The notes: generated from the sequence alone by a model not told the origin. Counted from the first letter of the stretch, positions 49,089 through 58,833 are shown. The stretch is 64,000 nt of DNA from an uncultured Rothia sp. (GCA_946221065.1 CAMIIO010000005.1:62001-126000); one strand, 5' to 3'. Program-made: numbers and translations.

Positions 49089-50579
49089 CTAGTACTCAAA
49101 AGACTGCTGGCACTTTATCTCGTCTGCTGTCTGACCGTCTGCTTCACCAGCAATTTTCTGCTGAGCCTTTTGTTCTACTGTTTTACCTTCAGTAAAATCT
49201 TCACCAACTAGGACAGTGATGGCAGCGTATGCAGTCGAAGACTGAATATTTTGAATACCAAGTTTCTGAGCGATAGCTTCTGCCTCAGTTTCATAACCGG
49301 CAGGATAGTATATCGATGATGCTGGGTATGTTCCTTCAGCTTGCAGTGAGCTAACCTGCGTAAAATCTTCATCTTCAATAAGGTTTGCAATTTCCTGCCC
49401 ACGATTAGCTTTGCCAGAGCCATTAGCCACAGTTATTGGAGCAGTTAACAATGGTGCAGCTGAAGATTGAGAAGAATCTTGTGCCGTTGGCGTAGATTCC
49501 TTTTTTTCAACCATCGATTGATCCTGGCGCAGACGCTCAAACAGGGCATTAGCACTACTCGAAAGTTGAAGCTTATTATCATCATACTGATAGGGTTCAT
49601 GAGGAACCGTTGCAAAAACAACATCGGAAAGATTAACTCCGGCAAAGATGCTCCCCATTCCAGTCAAAGTAGCAGGATTAGTTAACCCCTGATCAACAGT
49701 CACATTCTGCGTAATCGCTTCAGCAATATTCATTGTCATCGAAGGGTTGGTTAGCGTACCTTCAGCCTGAACCTTTCGGAGTAAGGAAGCCAAAAAGCTC
49801 TGCTGCGCAGCAATCCGACTTGTATCACTGCCATCACCGAAACCGTGACGGGAACGTAAAAAGGCCAAAGCCTGCTCTCCCTGCACACTAGAGATTCCGG
49901 CAGGCAATTGAAGGCCACTATAAGAATCATCGATAGCTTTGGTAACACATACATCTACACCGCCAATGACGTTAGAAAGCGCCTTGACCGCGTTAAAGTC
50001 TACTAGCATAAAATGATCGATATTTATACCTATTAAGTTACTGACAGTAGCAACGGTACACCCAGGACCTCCATGCGAAAGAGATTCATTAATTTGAGTA
50101 TCTTTACTCTCTGGGTATATTTTGCCTGTATCTTTAGCCTTACACTCGGGGATGTCTACCATCAAATCACGGGGAAAAGATAAAACGGAAACATTTTTCT
50201 TATCTTCGCTAATCTGAACTAACATCAGCACATCCGAACGAGCACCAGAGGCAACATCATCCGCTGTGCCATAGGCAGAATTGGCACCTAAACGACTATC
50301 TGACCCGATTACTAAAATATCTAATGGACCATCTACCAGGTTAGATGTATTGCCCAACCCTAGATTTAGTTCATCTGTTTGGATATTGCTACGCAAACGC
50401 AATAAAGAGGTTCCTGCGATGCCCATAGCTAGTAATAAAACTCCTACGCAGGCAATAGCAAGCCATTTAAACCGGCGAGATTTTTGTGGTTGCTGACACA
50501 TATGACGACCAGAGCTAACCAGTTGCTTCGTAGAAGATGTCGGAGACTCTGTAGTTGCCAAAAATATACTCTTTCTCAT
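49089..50579 (-). CDS. LytR-CpsA-Psr (LCP) family wall-polymer ligase
   Basis: LCP proteins attach polyprenyl-linked glycopolymers to peptidoglycan outside the membrane. The 496-residue protein has a cytoplasmic N-terminus, a membrane helix (about residues 38-58), the LCP domain with LDILVIGSDSR (pyrophosphate-binding Asp/Arg), SDVLMLVQISEDKK, SFPRDLMVDIP, the INESLSHGGPGCTVATV stretch and ALAFLRSRHGFGDGSD. A C-terminal LytR_C domain (about 375-465) follows a Ser/Pro/Thr linker. GGAG lies upstream of the ATG, and a CTCCATA-CTC-TATGGAG inverted repeat is at 50593-50609. Confidence 0.93.
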   Translation of the reverse strand: MRKSIFLATTESPTSSTKQLVSSGRHMCQQPQKSRRFKWLAIACVGVLLLAMGIAGTSLLRLRSNIQTDELNLGLGNTSNLVDGPLDILVIGSDSRLGANSAYGTADDVASGARSDVLMLVQISEDKKNVSVLSFPRDLMVDIPECKAKDTGKIYPESKDTQINESLSHGGPGCTVATVSNLIGINIDHFMLVDFNAVKALSNVIGGVDVCVTKAIDDSYSGLQLPAGISSVQGEQALAFLRSRHGFGDGSDTSRIAAQQSFLASLLRKVQAEGTLTNPSMTMNIAEAITQNVTVDQGLTNPATLTGMGSIFAGVNLSDVVFATVPHEPYQYDDNKLQLSSSANALFERLRQDQSMVEKKESTPTAQDSSQSSAAPLLTAPITVANGSGKANRGQEIANLIEDEDFTQVSSLQAEGTYPASSIYYPAGYETEAEAIAQKLGIQNIQSSTAYAAITVLVGEDFTEGKTVEQKAQQKIAGEADGQTADEIKCQQSFEY

Positions 50580-50660
50580 TCAGCTCCGAAATCTCCATAC
50601 TCTATGGAGTTCTTCGCAAAGGGGAATAATGTTTTTCTAAGGTTACCAGGGCAATAACCC

Positions 50661-51752
50661 CTAAAAGCCCAGTCTGCCCAGGGCTCTAGGATCTCGTTGC
50701 CAATCCTTAGCTACCTTCACGCGAATATCCAGGAATACCTTAGTTCCCAGGAGAGCCTCAATATTTTTACGCGCCTCGGCCCCAATTTCCTTTAATCGAG
50801 AACCATTTTTGCCAATAATGATCGCCTTTTGAGAGGGGCGTTCAACAAAAAGATTAATATGCACATCAAGCAATGGGTTGTTGGCAGGACGACCTTCCCG
50901 TAGGTTCATTTCTTCCACAGTTACTGCTACGGAGTGTGGTAATTCATCACGGACTCCCTCAAGAGCTGCTTCGCGAACCAGCTCAGCCACCAGAGTCTGT
51001 TCCGGCTCATCAGTTAGTTCACCTTCAGGGTACAGCGGAGGTGAATCTGGAAGGAAAGAAGCTAGCAAAGAGCCGACTTCTTCTACCTGAAAATCTTTAA
51101 CCGCAGAAACTGGAATAATATCTGCCCAGCCTCCCAAACCATCAATAATCGTTTGAGATGCAGCTCCCTGATCTTTCTGCCAACGACGTTCCCGCTGAGC
51201 CGCAGGTCCAGAGCCTTTTTGGAAAGCTTTATCGTGTGATTTTTTAGAACGTTGCTTCTTTTGCTCTGCTCGTGCCTGACGCTCTGCACTCATAACTTCT
51301 TCACCCAATGTATGAACGGCAAGCAACTGTTCAGCTAATTCCTGCTGAGACACAGAATCCGCTTTAGTTACAATTGCAATAATTGGCTTTTTACCCGCAG
51401 CAGCAATCTGTTGAGCAATGTATCGGTCACCTGGACCAATTTTCTCGTTAGCGGGAATGCAGAAACCAATTACATCCACTTCAGATAAAGTCTCTGCTAC
51501 AAGATCATTCAACCGCTCCCCAAGCAATGTGCGCGGCCGGTGTAGACCGGGGGTATCAACTAAAATAAGCTGATAATTTTCTCGGTGAACGATACCACGA
51601 ATGGTGTGTCTCGTAGTTTGTGGACGGTTAGAAGTAATGGCAATTTTTTGGCCAACCAAAGCATTTGTTAGGGTAGATTTTCCGGCGTTAGGACGTCCCA
51701 CTAGTACAGCAAATCCTGCCGCAAAATCTTCGGGTATATCAAAAAAATTCAC
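50661..51752 (-). CDS. era: GTPase Era, with a long basic insertion
   Basis: Era binds the 3' end of 16S rRNA and aids 30S assembly. The G-motifs are G1 GRPNAGKS (19-26), G3 DTPG (66-69), G4 TKAD (129-132) and G5 SAV near 216. The C-terminal KH domain has IIIGKNGSRLKEIG near 312. The protein has 363 residues against about 300 for typical Era. The excess is a Lys/Arg/Gln-rich segment between G4 and G5 (about residues 150-205, e.g. AEQKKQRSKKSHDKAFQKGS). The GTG start follows GAGGAG. It lies after the ybeY and CorC genes, the usual arrangement. Confidence 0.94.
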   Translation of the reverse strand: MNFFDIPEDFAAGFAVLVGRPNAGKSTLTNALVGQKIAITSNRPQTTRHTIRGIVHRENYQLILVDTPGLHRPRTLLGERLNDLVAETLSEVDVIGFCIPANEKIGPGDRYIAQQIAAAGKKPIIAIVTKADSVSQQELAEQLLAVHTLGEEVMSAERQARAEQKKQRSKKSHDKAFQKGSGPAAQRERRWQKDQGAASQTIIDGLGGWADIIPVSAVKDFQVEEVGSLLASFLPDSPPLYPEGELTDEPEQTLVAELVREAALEGVRDELPHSVAVTVEEMNLREGRPANNPLLDVHINLFVERPSQKAIIIGKNGSRLKEIGAEARKNIEALLGTKVFLDIRVKVAKDWQRDPRALGRLGF

Positions 51753-51835
51753 TTGTGCTCCTCATGATCTATGCTTTTATATGTTATGCGCTTTACTGTA
51801 CATCCAGATGTCTGCTTTTGGATTACAGATAATAG

Positions 51836-53143
51836 CTATTCTGATGAAGAATCATCCACAGGACCGGTAGTAGGAACACGTAATTCTGTTGCGTCAAACC
51901 ATACCAGTAATGTTGAAATCTGATGACGACGTCCCTGAGTGCCGATTGCCCGAAGGTGGATGCCATCTACCACGATTTCACTACCAATAATAGGAACTTT
52001 TCCAAGATGTTTGGACATTAGTCCGCCTACGGTATCAATATCTTCGTCTTCTAGTTCACGTCCAAAAAGCTCTCCTAGCTCTTCGATACTGAGACGAGAA
52101 CTTATCTTAAAAGTTCCGTCTTCTTCCATCTTGATTTCGGGTTTTTCCTGATCGTACTCATCAGAAATATCGCCGACTAATTCTTCAATCAGGTCTTCCA
52201 ATGTCACAAGCCCAGCAGTTCCTCCGTACTCATCAATTACTACGGCTACATGGGTGGATTCTCGCTGCATATCTCTTAGCAAATCCATGACTCGTTTGGA
52301 CTCGGGCTCAAATCTAGCCGGACGAATAATTTCATCTAAAGATAAGGTTGACACCTCAGAAGAAGAGTACGTTTCCTGCACCACTTCATTCATTAAATCC
52401 TTAAAATAAAGGAAGCCTTTTATATCATCAAAGTCTTTTCCTAAAACCGGCATGCGGGAATATCCAGAACGACGAAAAAGATTAATGGCATTATCGATAC
52501 TATCATCGATATCGATAGCAACCATATCTGTTCGAGGAACCATTACTTGACGAATGCGAGTATCTCCAACTTCAAAGATGGACTGCATAATTTGTGCTTC
52601 ATCATCTTCTAAAATTTCTTGCTGCCCAGCACGTTCAACGAATTCTTTAAGCTCATCTTCTGTGAAGTATCCTGCCATTTTTGGACGGTTTACTTCATCT
52701 TTTTCTGCGGCAAATTTTCCTACCAAGAAACCAAGAGTGCGCCAAATCCAATATATTACAGAAAAATATCTTTTCACATAGCTAAGAGGTTTTTCCCTAC
52801 CTGCCCGCCGTGGGTAGTAACTAAAAAATATAAAATTCACAGCTGTCATAATAATCCCGGTGAGGAGCATAGAAACAACTAATGAATTTAATAAAATTTG
52901 TACACAATAGAAAAAACTTAAGATAGATAGAGTTTGCAGAAAAGCTACCCATACTCTTAAGGAAAGCATCGCTGCATCGTAATTTTTATAGATAGTAGAA
53001 AGATGCTGCCTTTTAGAATCCTCGGTTAATTCTTGAAGTTCTGCGTGAGGGATATATGTAAATGCAGAATCTGCAGCTGTCAGTGAATATCCAAAGAATA
53101 TAAGAAGTACTGTTAGTAAAAGAAGAAGAACAGAAACCATCAT
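51836..53143 (-). CDS. Hemolysin/CorC family membrane protein (CNNM/CorC)
   Basis: A 435-residue protein of the family linked with magnesium/cobalt efflux. A DUF21/CNNM membrane domain (about residues 1-140) is followed by a CBS pair (about 205-325; VMVPRTDMVAIDIDD and VVIDEYGGTAGLVTLEDLIE). A C-terminal CorC/HlyC domain spans about 345-420 (ISSRLSIEELGELFG). The first membrane part is diverged. It lies three bases from ybeY and precedes era, so it is probably in the same transcript. Confidence 0.9.
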   Translation of the reverse strand: MMVSVLLLLLTVLLIFFGYSLTAADSAFTYIPHAELQELTEDSKRQHLSTIYKNYDAAMLSLRVWVAFLQTLSILSFFYCVQILLNSLVVSMLLTGIIMTAVNFIFFSYYPRRAGREKPLSYVKRYFSVIYWIWRTLGFLVGKFAAEKDEVNRPKMAGYFTEDELKEFVERAGQQEILEDDEAQIMQSIFEVGDTRIRQVMVPRTDMVAIDIDDSIDNAINLFRRSGYSRMPVLGKDFDDIKGFLYFKDLMNEVVQETYSSSEVSTLSLDEIIRPARFEPESKRVMDLLRDMQRESTHVAVVIDEYGGTAGLVTLEDLIEELVGDISDEYDQEKPEIKMEEDGTFKISSRLSIEELGELFGRELEDEDIDTVGGLMSKHLGKVPIIGSEIVVDGIHLRAIGTQGRRHQISTLLVWFDATELRVPTTGPVDDSSSE

Positions 53144-53145
53144 AG

Positions 53146-53652
53146 TTAGAATCTAGTCTCCACAGGCGCTGATCTACCCAAAAAATTTTCTAATATTTTT
53201 CGTTGGATGCCAAACATCTCTTGCTCTTCTTCGGGAGTTGCATGATCATATCCCAGACAGTGCAAAATACCGTGGACTGTCAACAAACAAAATTCATCCA
53301 TCGTACTATGACCTGCCTGCTGCGCCTGCCGGGCAGCCACCGGCGGACACAAAATAATATCCCCCAGCACCCCTTTAGAAAGCTGATCATGAGTCCCCGG
53401 ACTCATCTCATCCATGGGGAAAGACATAACATCTGTGGATCCTGGTAGATTCATCCATTCCAAATGAATGCGTTCCATTTCTTCTTCGCCCACAACAGCA
53501 ACAGAAAGTTCAGTATCTTGACTCAAATATAAAGCTGTAAAGACAAAATCGATAAGTTCTCGTAGAACATCTTCATTGAACTCCTCGAACGCGGTAATAA
53601 TATCTTTATCTGTGTCTTGCCCCAGAGTTTCAACGTCAATATCTATGCTCAT
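53146..53652 (-). CDS. ybeY: rRNA maturation endoribonuclease YbeY
   Basis: A zinc-dependent single-strand endoribonuclease for 16S 3' processing and 70S quality control. The 168-residue protein has the zinc signature HGILHCLGYDH near residue 128. MNLPGSTDVMSFPMDE and LGDIILCPPVAARQA are the other family blocks. The ATG overlaps the phoH end by four bases, so translation is coupled. Confidence 0.95.
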   Translation of the reverse strand: MSIDIDVETLGQDTDKDIITAFEEFNEDVLRELIDFVFTALYLSQDTELSVAVVGEEEMERIHLEWMNLPGSTDVMSFPMDEMSPGTHDQLSKGVLGDIILCPPVAARQAQQAGHSTMDEFCLLTVHGILHCLGYDHATPEEEQEMFGIQRKILENFLGRSAPVETRF

Positions 53653-54746
53653 TTGCTATTCTTTTCTACGTCGATGCCCGTTTTTTCAAGAAGACGTTCT
53701 GCAGCAGCTTCGATGGTCTGGCGTTTGACTTTTCGATGCCGCTTACGCTCCATGGCAGTTTTATCTTCATCCCATTGATCATAGGCTGAAACTATATTTG
53801 ATACTAGCGAGTGACGAACAACGTCTTCAGGTTGCAGAATAGAAAAATAAATTTCTTCAATATCTGTTAGAATATTGCGTACCTGCTTCAATCCAGAGGC
53901 CTGACCATTGGGCAGGTCAATCTGAGTAACGTCACCAGTAATTACCATCTTAGAGCCGAAACCCAACCGGGTAAGAAACATTTTCATCTGTTCTGCGGTA
54001 GTGTTTTGAGCTTCATCTAGAATAATAAAAGCGTCGTTCAAAGTACGACCACGCATATATGCTAATGGTGCAACCTCAATAGTTCCAGCTTCTAGCAAAC
54101 GAGGAATTGATTCTGGATCCATCATGTCATGCAAGGCATCATACAGTGGACGTAGATAGGGATCGATTTTCTCATTGAGGGAGCCCGGGAGAAACCCAAG
54201 CCGCTCCCCCGCCTCAACTGCAGGACGAGTCAAAATAATTCGATTGACTTCTTTTGCCTGTAGCGCTTGAACAGCTTTAGCCATAGCAAGGTAAGTTTTA
54301 CCTGTACCCGCAGGACCAATACCAAAAATTACTGTATTACTATCAATCGCATCAACATAAGACTTTTGGTTAATGGTTTTAGGGCGAATACTCTTCCCTC
54401 TAGAGCTAAGAATATTCTGGCTGAGGGCGGCAGCTGGTTGGGCAGATTCATCGCGAAGCATGATTAAGATACGCTGCGCCGTATCCTGAGTAATCATTAC
54501 ACCGTCAGCGACCAACCGGCTTAGTTCCCCCAATAAACGAATAATCGTTGCGACCGCTTCAGAAGGACCCGTAACTAATACCTCAAGACCTTTAGGTCGC
54601 ACCGTAACCTGAGGGAAGTGTGACTCGATTAAAGAAATACTAGAATCCGACGGCCCCAACACGGAAACCATCTGCTGAGGTGAACTAAAAGAATAGGTTC
54701 TAGAGACGGAGAGGGGACGAATACCCCCGGAGATAAATGTGGTCAT
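53649..54746 (-). CDS. phoH: PhoH-like ATPase
   Basis: A P-loop ATPase in an RNA-linked neighbourhood; its role is not fully known. The 365-residue protein has an N-terminal domain (about residues 20-110) that resembles a KH/R3H-like fold. The P-loop is GPAGTGKTYLAMA near residue 145 and Walker B FIILDEAQNTT near 244. LTRPAVEAGERLGFLPGSL and VITGDVTQIDLP are PhoH signatures. The C-terminal stretch is basic. It begins the phoH-ybeY-corC-era run, the standard actinobacterial order. Confidence 0.93.
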   Translation of the reverse strand: MTTFISGGIRPLSVSRTYSFSSPQQMVSVLGPSDSSISLIESHFPQVTVRPKGLEVLVTGPSEAVATIIRLLGELSRLVADGVMITQDTAQRILIMLRDESAQPAAALSQNILSSRGKSIRPKTINQKSYVDAIDSNTVIFGIGPAGTGKTYLAMAKAVQALQAKEVNRIILTRPAVEAGERLGFLPGSLNEKIDPYLRPLYDALHDMMDPESIPRLLEAGTIEVAPLAYMRGRTLNDAFIILDEAQNTTAEQMKMFLTRLGFGSKMVITGDVTQIDLPNGQASGLKQVRNILTDIEEIYFSILQPEDVVRHSLVSNIVSAYDQWDEDKTAMERKRHRKVKRQTIEAAAERLLEKTGIDVEKNSK

Positions 54747-54849
54747 AAACGGCTTTCGCCTAATCAGAGCTCCTGCTAAAGATGTGTGTTTTTAGGTTAT
54801 CGGTATTTTGGCTCAACGTGAAGTGCCAACAAGATACATCAAGTTTTTA

Positions 54850-55617
54850 TCACCAGAGATTCTGCACGGTCTTAATCACTGCAATAGCTGCTGAACCTGC
54901 AGTGGACGAACGCAAGATATCTTGCCCTAGAACTGCAACCTTTGCGCCGGCGTCATGGAATAACTCAACTTCTCGATCCGAGATGCCGCCTTCCGGTCCT
55001 ACGACTAGATAGACGGTGTGAGGGAGAACATTAGAAAAATTCTCTTCTATTAAGCTAGAGAGTTGTTGGGTAGCAGATTCATGCAAGACAATAGCTACTG
55101 CTTCCTGCGTAGCATCTTTTTCGATGAGCTTTACAAGGTCTTTGCTGAAGTGCAGCTCATAAACCTCAGGGATAGTTGCGCGTCGAGCTTGTTTAGCTGC
55201 AGCTTTCACCACGTTTTCCCATTTGGCATAGAACTTAGCGATTCGCTCTTTCTTCCATCGCACGATGGAACGATCGGCGGACCAGGGAATCACTCCAGCA
55301 ACGCCAAGTTCTGTTGCTGTTTCAATAGCCAATAAATCGCGATCATGCTTGGCTAATGCCTGCACCAAAATAATGTTTGTAGAGCTAGATTCCATGTTTA
55401 TTGAGCGGGCTTTAACACTTAATCCACCTTCTAAAATTGCAGAAACGGAACCTTGAACTCTCAGTCCATTGCCGTCGGCAAGATTGATAGCTTCGCCCAG
55501 CTCTAAACGTTTAACGTTCTTAGCATGGTGCCCTTCCTCCCCCGTAAGATCTATCGTATCTCCCACTGAAATACTCTGAAGCTCCTCTAAAGGGAGATAA
55601 AAAATAGGTGCAGACAT
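54850..55617 (-). CDS. rsmE: 16S rRNA (uracil-1498-N3)-methyltransferase
   Basis: A SPOUT-class methyltransferase that modifies U1498 in the decoding centre. The 255-residue protein has an N-terminal PUA-like RNA-binding domain (about residues 1-75) and the knotted domain. The latter carries ALAKHDRDLLAIETATELGV and WSADRSIVRW, and the SAM/trefoil knot sequence LVVGPEGGISDREVELFHD and LGQDILRSSTAGSAAIAV. It follows dnaJ by 16 bases, as is usual in actinobacteria. Confidence 0.95.
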   Translation of the reverse strand: MSAPIFYLPLEELQSISVGDTIDLTGEEGHHAKNVKRLELGEAINLADGNGLRVQGSVSAILEGGLSVKARSINMESSSTNIILVQALAKHDRDLLAIETATELGVAGVIPWSADRSIVRWKKERIAKFYAKWENVVKAAAKQARRATIPEVYELHFSKDLVKLIEKDATQEAVAIVLHESATQQLSSLIEENFSNVLPHTVYLVVGPEGGISDREVELFHDAGAKVAVLGQDILRSSTAGSAAIAVIKTVQNLW

Positions 55618-55633
55618 GATTGCTTACCAAGCC

Positions 55634-56758
55634 TTACTTATCGAATCGCTCTTTAAAACGCGAGAAAAATCCATGCTTTTCAGTGATAGTTTCACTGCCG
55701 TCCAAAGATTCATTACGTAACTGAGCAAATTGTCGAAGCAAGTCTTGTTGCTCTTCTGTGAGATGTGTTGGAGTTTTCACCTCGATATGTACTTTAAGGT
55801 CACCGCGACCATTAGTGCGCAGGTGGGTTACTCCTAAGTCTTTAAGAGTTACGACATCACCGGATTGAGTCCCTGCTTTGACCTGAACTTCTTGTGCGCC
55901 ATCAAAAGTATCTAGCGTGATTGTCGTGCCCAAGGCGGCAGCTGCCATAGAAATTGCTACGCTTGCGTGAAGATCATCTTCTTGCCGTGAAAACGTAGGA
56001 TCTTGATTGACACGTAACTCAACATATAAGTCACCCGCAGCACCTCCGGAAGTCCCTGCCTCTCCCTGGCCAGCAAGACGAATACGAGCTCCACTATTGA
56101 CGCCGGCTGGAATCTTAAGGGTTAACGGCTTACGTTCGCGTACTCGACCTTCTCCATAACATTCCTGGCAGGGGTGCTTGATGACAGTACCAAAGCCTTG
56201 ACAGCTGGGGCACTCAACCGGTTGTACGACCGTTCCCAAGATAGACTGCACTTGACGTTGCATATATCCCTGCCCGTGGCAAGTATCGCATTTCTCTGGA
56301 TGCGTTCCTGGCTCACATCCATCTCCTTCGCACTGCTGACACACTACAGCAGTGTCAACCGTAATGGGTTTTTCGGTACCAAACACTGCATCTACCAAAT
56401 CAATCCGTACATTGATTAGAGCATCTTGTCCCTGACGAGTACGGCTTGCCGGCCCTTGCTGAGCTTGGCTAAAGAACGATTCAAAGAGATCCGAAAAGCC
56501 ACCAAATCCGCTAAAACCTGCATTGCCAAACCCACCTTGAGCCTGACCGTTCTCATTACCTGTCTGATCATAAATTCGGCGTTTATCCGGATCTGATAGC
56601 ACATCATGAGCATGCGATACACGCTTGAACTCTTCGGCTGCTTCTGGGGATGGGTTAACATCGGGGTGAAGCTGGCGTGCTTTTTTACGGTACGCTTTGC
56701 GAATTTCTTCAGGACTTGCATCTCGGGAAACACCCAGTGCTTCGTAGTGATTACTCAT
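55634..56758 (-). CDS. dnaJ: Molecular chaperone DnaJ
   Basis: The J-domain partner of DnaK. The 374-residue protein has an N-terminal J domain with the HPD motif (LHPDVN near residue 31), a Gly/Phe-rich linker (about 66-100), and a zinc-binding domain with four CxxCxGxG repeats ([32 protein letters not shown], about 140-210). The substrate-binding C-terminus follows. This is the DnaJ2-type paired with hrcA. It is downstream of hrcA and shares its CIRCE-controlled promoter. Confidence 0.95.
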   Translation of the reverse strand: MSNHYEALGVSRDASPEEIRKAYRKKARQLHPDVNPSPEAAEEFKRVSHAHDVLSDPDKRRIYDQTGNENGQAQGGFGNAGFSGFGGFSDLFESFFSQAQQGPASRTRQGQDALINVRIDLVDAVFGTEKPITVDTAVVCQQCEGDGCEPGTHPEKCDTCHGQGYMQRQVQSILGTVVQPVECPSCQGFGTVIKHPCQECYGEGRVRERKPLTLKIPAGVNSGARIRLAGQGEAGTSGGAAGDLYVELRVNQDPTFSRQEDDLHASVAISMAAAALGTTITLDTFDGAQEVQVKAGTQSGDVVTLKDLGVTHLRTNGRGDLKVHIEVKTPTHLTEEQQDLLRQFAQLRNESLDGSETITEKHGFFSRFKERFDK

Positions 56759-56805
56759 TAATATGTTCCTTTATTTCTCAGCTTTATGATGTGAAAGGTT
56801 CAACT

Positions 56806-57849
56806 TTACAGTTGAGAATCTTTATCTGGTGAAGAGCTTCCCACAATCTTCGACAAATAGTGGGCAACGCCTCGTACTGTAGACATTGTGGCAGGATAAT
56901 TCATCCTCGTTGGTCCGACCACCCCTAGATGCGCTTGCTTATTGTAAGAAGAAGCCACTACTGCGGTTTCCTGCAAACGTTCACTTGCTGTTTCTTGACC
57001 AATTTTTACGGCGACATTATGATCTGTTTCAACCATCATAGAAAGCAACCGCAGCATGGTTACCTGTTCTTCAAGAGCATCCAGTACCGGAGCGATGCTA
57101 CTTGTAAAATCTTCAGTAGCTTGAGCTAGGTATGGAGTCCCTGCAATAAGTAGCTTCGCAGGCTCCTGTAAGGAAAGAATGCTAAGGAATGTTGAAAATA
57201 ATTCTCTTGCACTCTGCACTTCAGGCTGTTCAGCGTAAACTATGAGTTTCTGCGCGGCATCGGCCATCGTATTCCCTACGCACGTATCTTGCAACAAGCG
57301 CAAGATTCTTCTCTCTGAGCTACGTGTGAGTCCTGTGACCATAGTCCGCTGATGCGCATCTCCACGGCTAGTAATAACCAAAGCCATACTGTGACTCTCT
57401 GACAAAGGTATGGCATCGCACCGTTTAATGATTGAGTTACCTTGTTGCGGAAGCTGCAATATAGCTACTTGATGAGTCAGCTGCGAAAGCAACTTTACCG
57501 TTTGCTCAAAAATTTCTTCCAAAGAATCCGAAGAGTCTAAGAAGTGGTGAATAGCATTTTTCTCGGCAGTAGAAAGAGGTCTAGGACGCACTATCTCGTC
57601 CACATAGTAACGATATCCTTTAGGTGTAGGGACTCTTCCCGAACTTGGGTGTAGCGCCTGGATGAGCCCTTCCTCCTCAAGAAAAACCATATCATTGCGC
57701 ACAGTAGCGCTAGAAACCCCTAAGCCATGACGATCCACTAGAGCTTGAGAGCCTACAGGTTCGCGAGAGCTAACATAGTCTTCAATAATAGCTTGAAGAA
57801 CTTTCTGCTGGCGCGTTGAAGGCAAAACATCGCTCCATCTTTTAACCAT
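56806..57849 (-). CDS. hrcA: Heat-inducible transcription repressor HrcA
   Basis: HrcA binds CIRCE operators and represses chaperone genes until heat shock. The N-terminal winged helix contains REPVGSQALVDRHGLGVSSA, TVRNDMVFLEEEGLI and HPSSGRVPTPKGYRYYVDEI; the GAF-like inducer/oligomerisation domain follows. The ATG at 57849 (347 residues) is used here. A TTG at 57825 has a better placed GGAG and could be the true start. The frame also extends to a GTG at 57867, but that lies within the CIRCE. Transcription continues to dnaJ and rsmE. Confidence 0.93.
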   Translation of the reverse strand: MVKRWSDVLPSTRQQKVLQAIIEDYVSSREPVGSQALVDRHGLGVSSATVRNDMVFLEEEGLIQALHPSSGRVPTPKGYRYYVDEIVRPRPLSTAEKNAIHHFLDSSDSLEEIFEQTVKLLSQLTHQVAILQLPQQGNSIIKRCDAIPLSESHSMALVITSRGDAHQRTMVTGLTRSSERRILRLLQDTCVGNTMADAAQKLIVYAEQPEVQSARELFSTFLSILSLQEPAKLLIAGTPYLAQATEDFTSSIAPVLDALEEQVTMLRLLSMMVETDHNVAVKIGQETASERLQETAVVASSYNKQAHLGVVGPTRMNYPATMSTVRGVAHYLSKIVGSSSPDKDSQL

Positions 57850-57860
57850 GAGAATTAGAA

Positions 57861-57887
57861 TTAGCACTCCAGTGGTTGGTTTGCTAA
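57861..57887. promoter_or_regulatory. CIRCE operator upstream of hrcA
   Basis: The arm TTAGCACTC is a perfect consensus half. It is followed by nine bases and then GTTTGCTAA, where the consensus is GAGTGCTAA; two positions differ. The spacing of nine is exact. It lies directly before the hrcA start codon. On the reverse strand a possible -10 TATTAG (57895-57900) lies just upstream, which fits HrcA autoregulation of hrcA-dnaJ-rsmE. Confidence 0.85.
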
Positions 57888-57969
57888 AACAACTCTAATA
57901 CCGCTGGAAGAAGGAGCAAAAGCGCGTACGCTCAAAGCTAAGACAAGTATTCGCTTAAGGAAGAAGAAG

Positions 57970-58833
57970 ATGACTGATTATACTTCGTGGGGACCGCAAA
58001 ACGTTACAACTAATTCTAGTCACCCGAAGAAAAAGCCACTCCGTACCGTCACGGTTAAACCTGGTTTGCTGCTAGAAGACGTCCAAAGTGGCTGGGTAGG
58101 CGTAGTTGTTTCGCTAGAAACCATAGGAGGTATGCGCGTTATTGGGCTAGAGGATGCTCGCAAAAGAGTAAAAACTTTTCCACTAGGATTTGGTTTTCTT
58201 CTAGAGGGCGAACCAGTTAAAGTTGTTGCTCCCCAGAATCGTCACGTTGCGCCCAAGAAACTTATCTCCCGATCAGGCTCAACCGTTGTCAGCGACCACA
58301 AAGCGCAAATCGCTCGCGGATCCCGACTCTGGGTAGAAGGCATACATGATGCTGAGCTGGTAGAAAAAGTATGGGGACATGATCTACGAGTTGAAGGAAT
58401 TGTTGTAGAACCTCTCCACGGCATTGACGATCTGGTTGCTCTTGTTACCGCCTTTGATCCAGCTCCAGAAAGAAAGCTGGGGATTCTAGTTGACCACTTA
58501 ATACAGGGATCCAAGGAAACTCGAATAGTTCAGGAAGCAATGCGTCTTCCAGGCGCGTCAAAATATATAAATATTGTAGGTCACCCATATGTAGACGTGT
58601 GGCAAGCCATCAAACCTAGAGTCTTGGGGATTCAAGCATGGCCGGAAATTCCCAGAAGCGAAGAGTGGAAGAAAGGCACGCTACGGCGGTTAAATATGCC
58701 ATATAAGAGCCAGGAAGACGTTGCTTTAGGGTGGAAAAATATCCTAGGTCGAGTGAACTCTTATACAGATTTGGAACCGGCAATCTTAGGACCTGTAGAG
58801 TCTCTTATTGACTTCCTAACAGCACCAGTTTAG
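57970..58833 (+). CDS. DUF3097 domain protein
   Basis: A 287-residue soluble actinobacterial protein of unknown function. A small N-terminal domain (about residues 25-100; VQSGWVGVVVSLETIGGMRV) precedes a Toprim-like region. The latter carries RLWVEGIHDAELVEKVWGHD and the acidic/hydrophobic core ERKLGILVDHLIQGSKETRI, compatible with a nucleotide-handling role. HPYVDVWQAIKPRVLGIQAW follows. AAGGAAGAAGAAG precedes the ATG. It is divergent from hrcA. Confidence 0.88.
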   Translation: MTDYTSWGPQNVTTNSSHPKKKPLRTVTVKPGLLLEDVQSGWVGVVVSLETIGGMRVIGLEDARKRVKTFPLGFGFLLEGEPVKVVAPQNRHVAPKKLISRSGSTVVSDHKAQIARGSRLWVEGIHDAELVEKVWGHDLRVEGIVVEPLHGIDDLVALVTAFDPAPERKLGILVDHLIQGSKETRIVQEAMRLPGASKYINIVGHPYVDVWQAIKPRVLGIQAWPEIPRSEEWKKGTLRRLNMPYKSQEDVALGWKNILGRVNSYTDLEPAILGPVESLIDFLTAPV

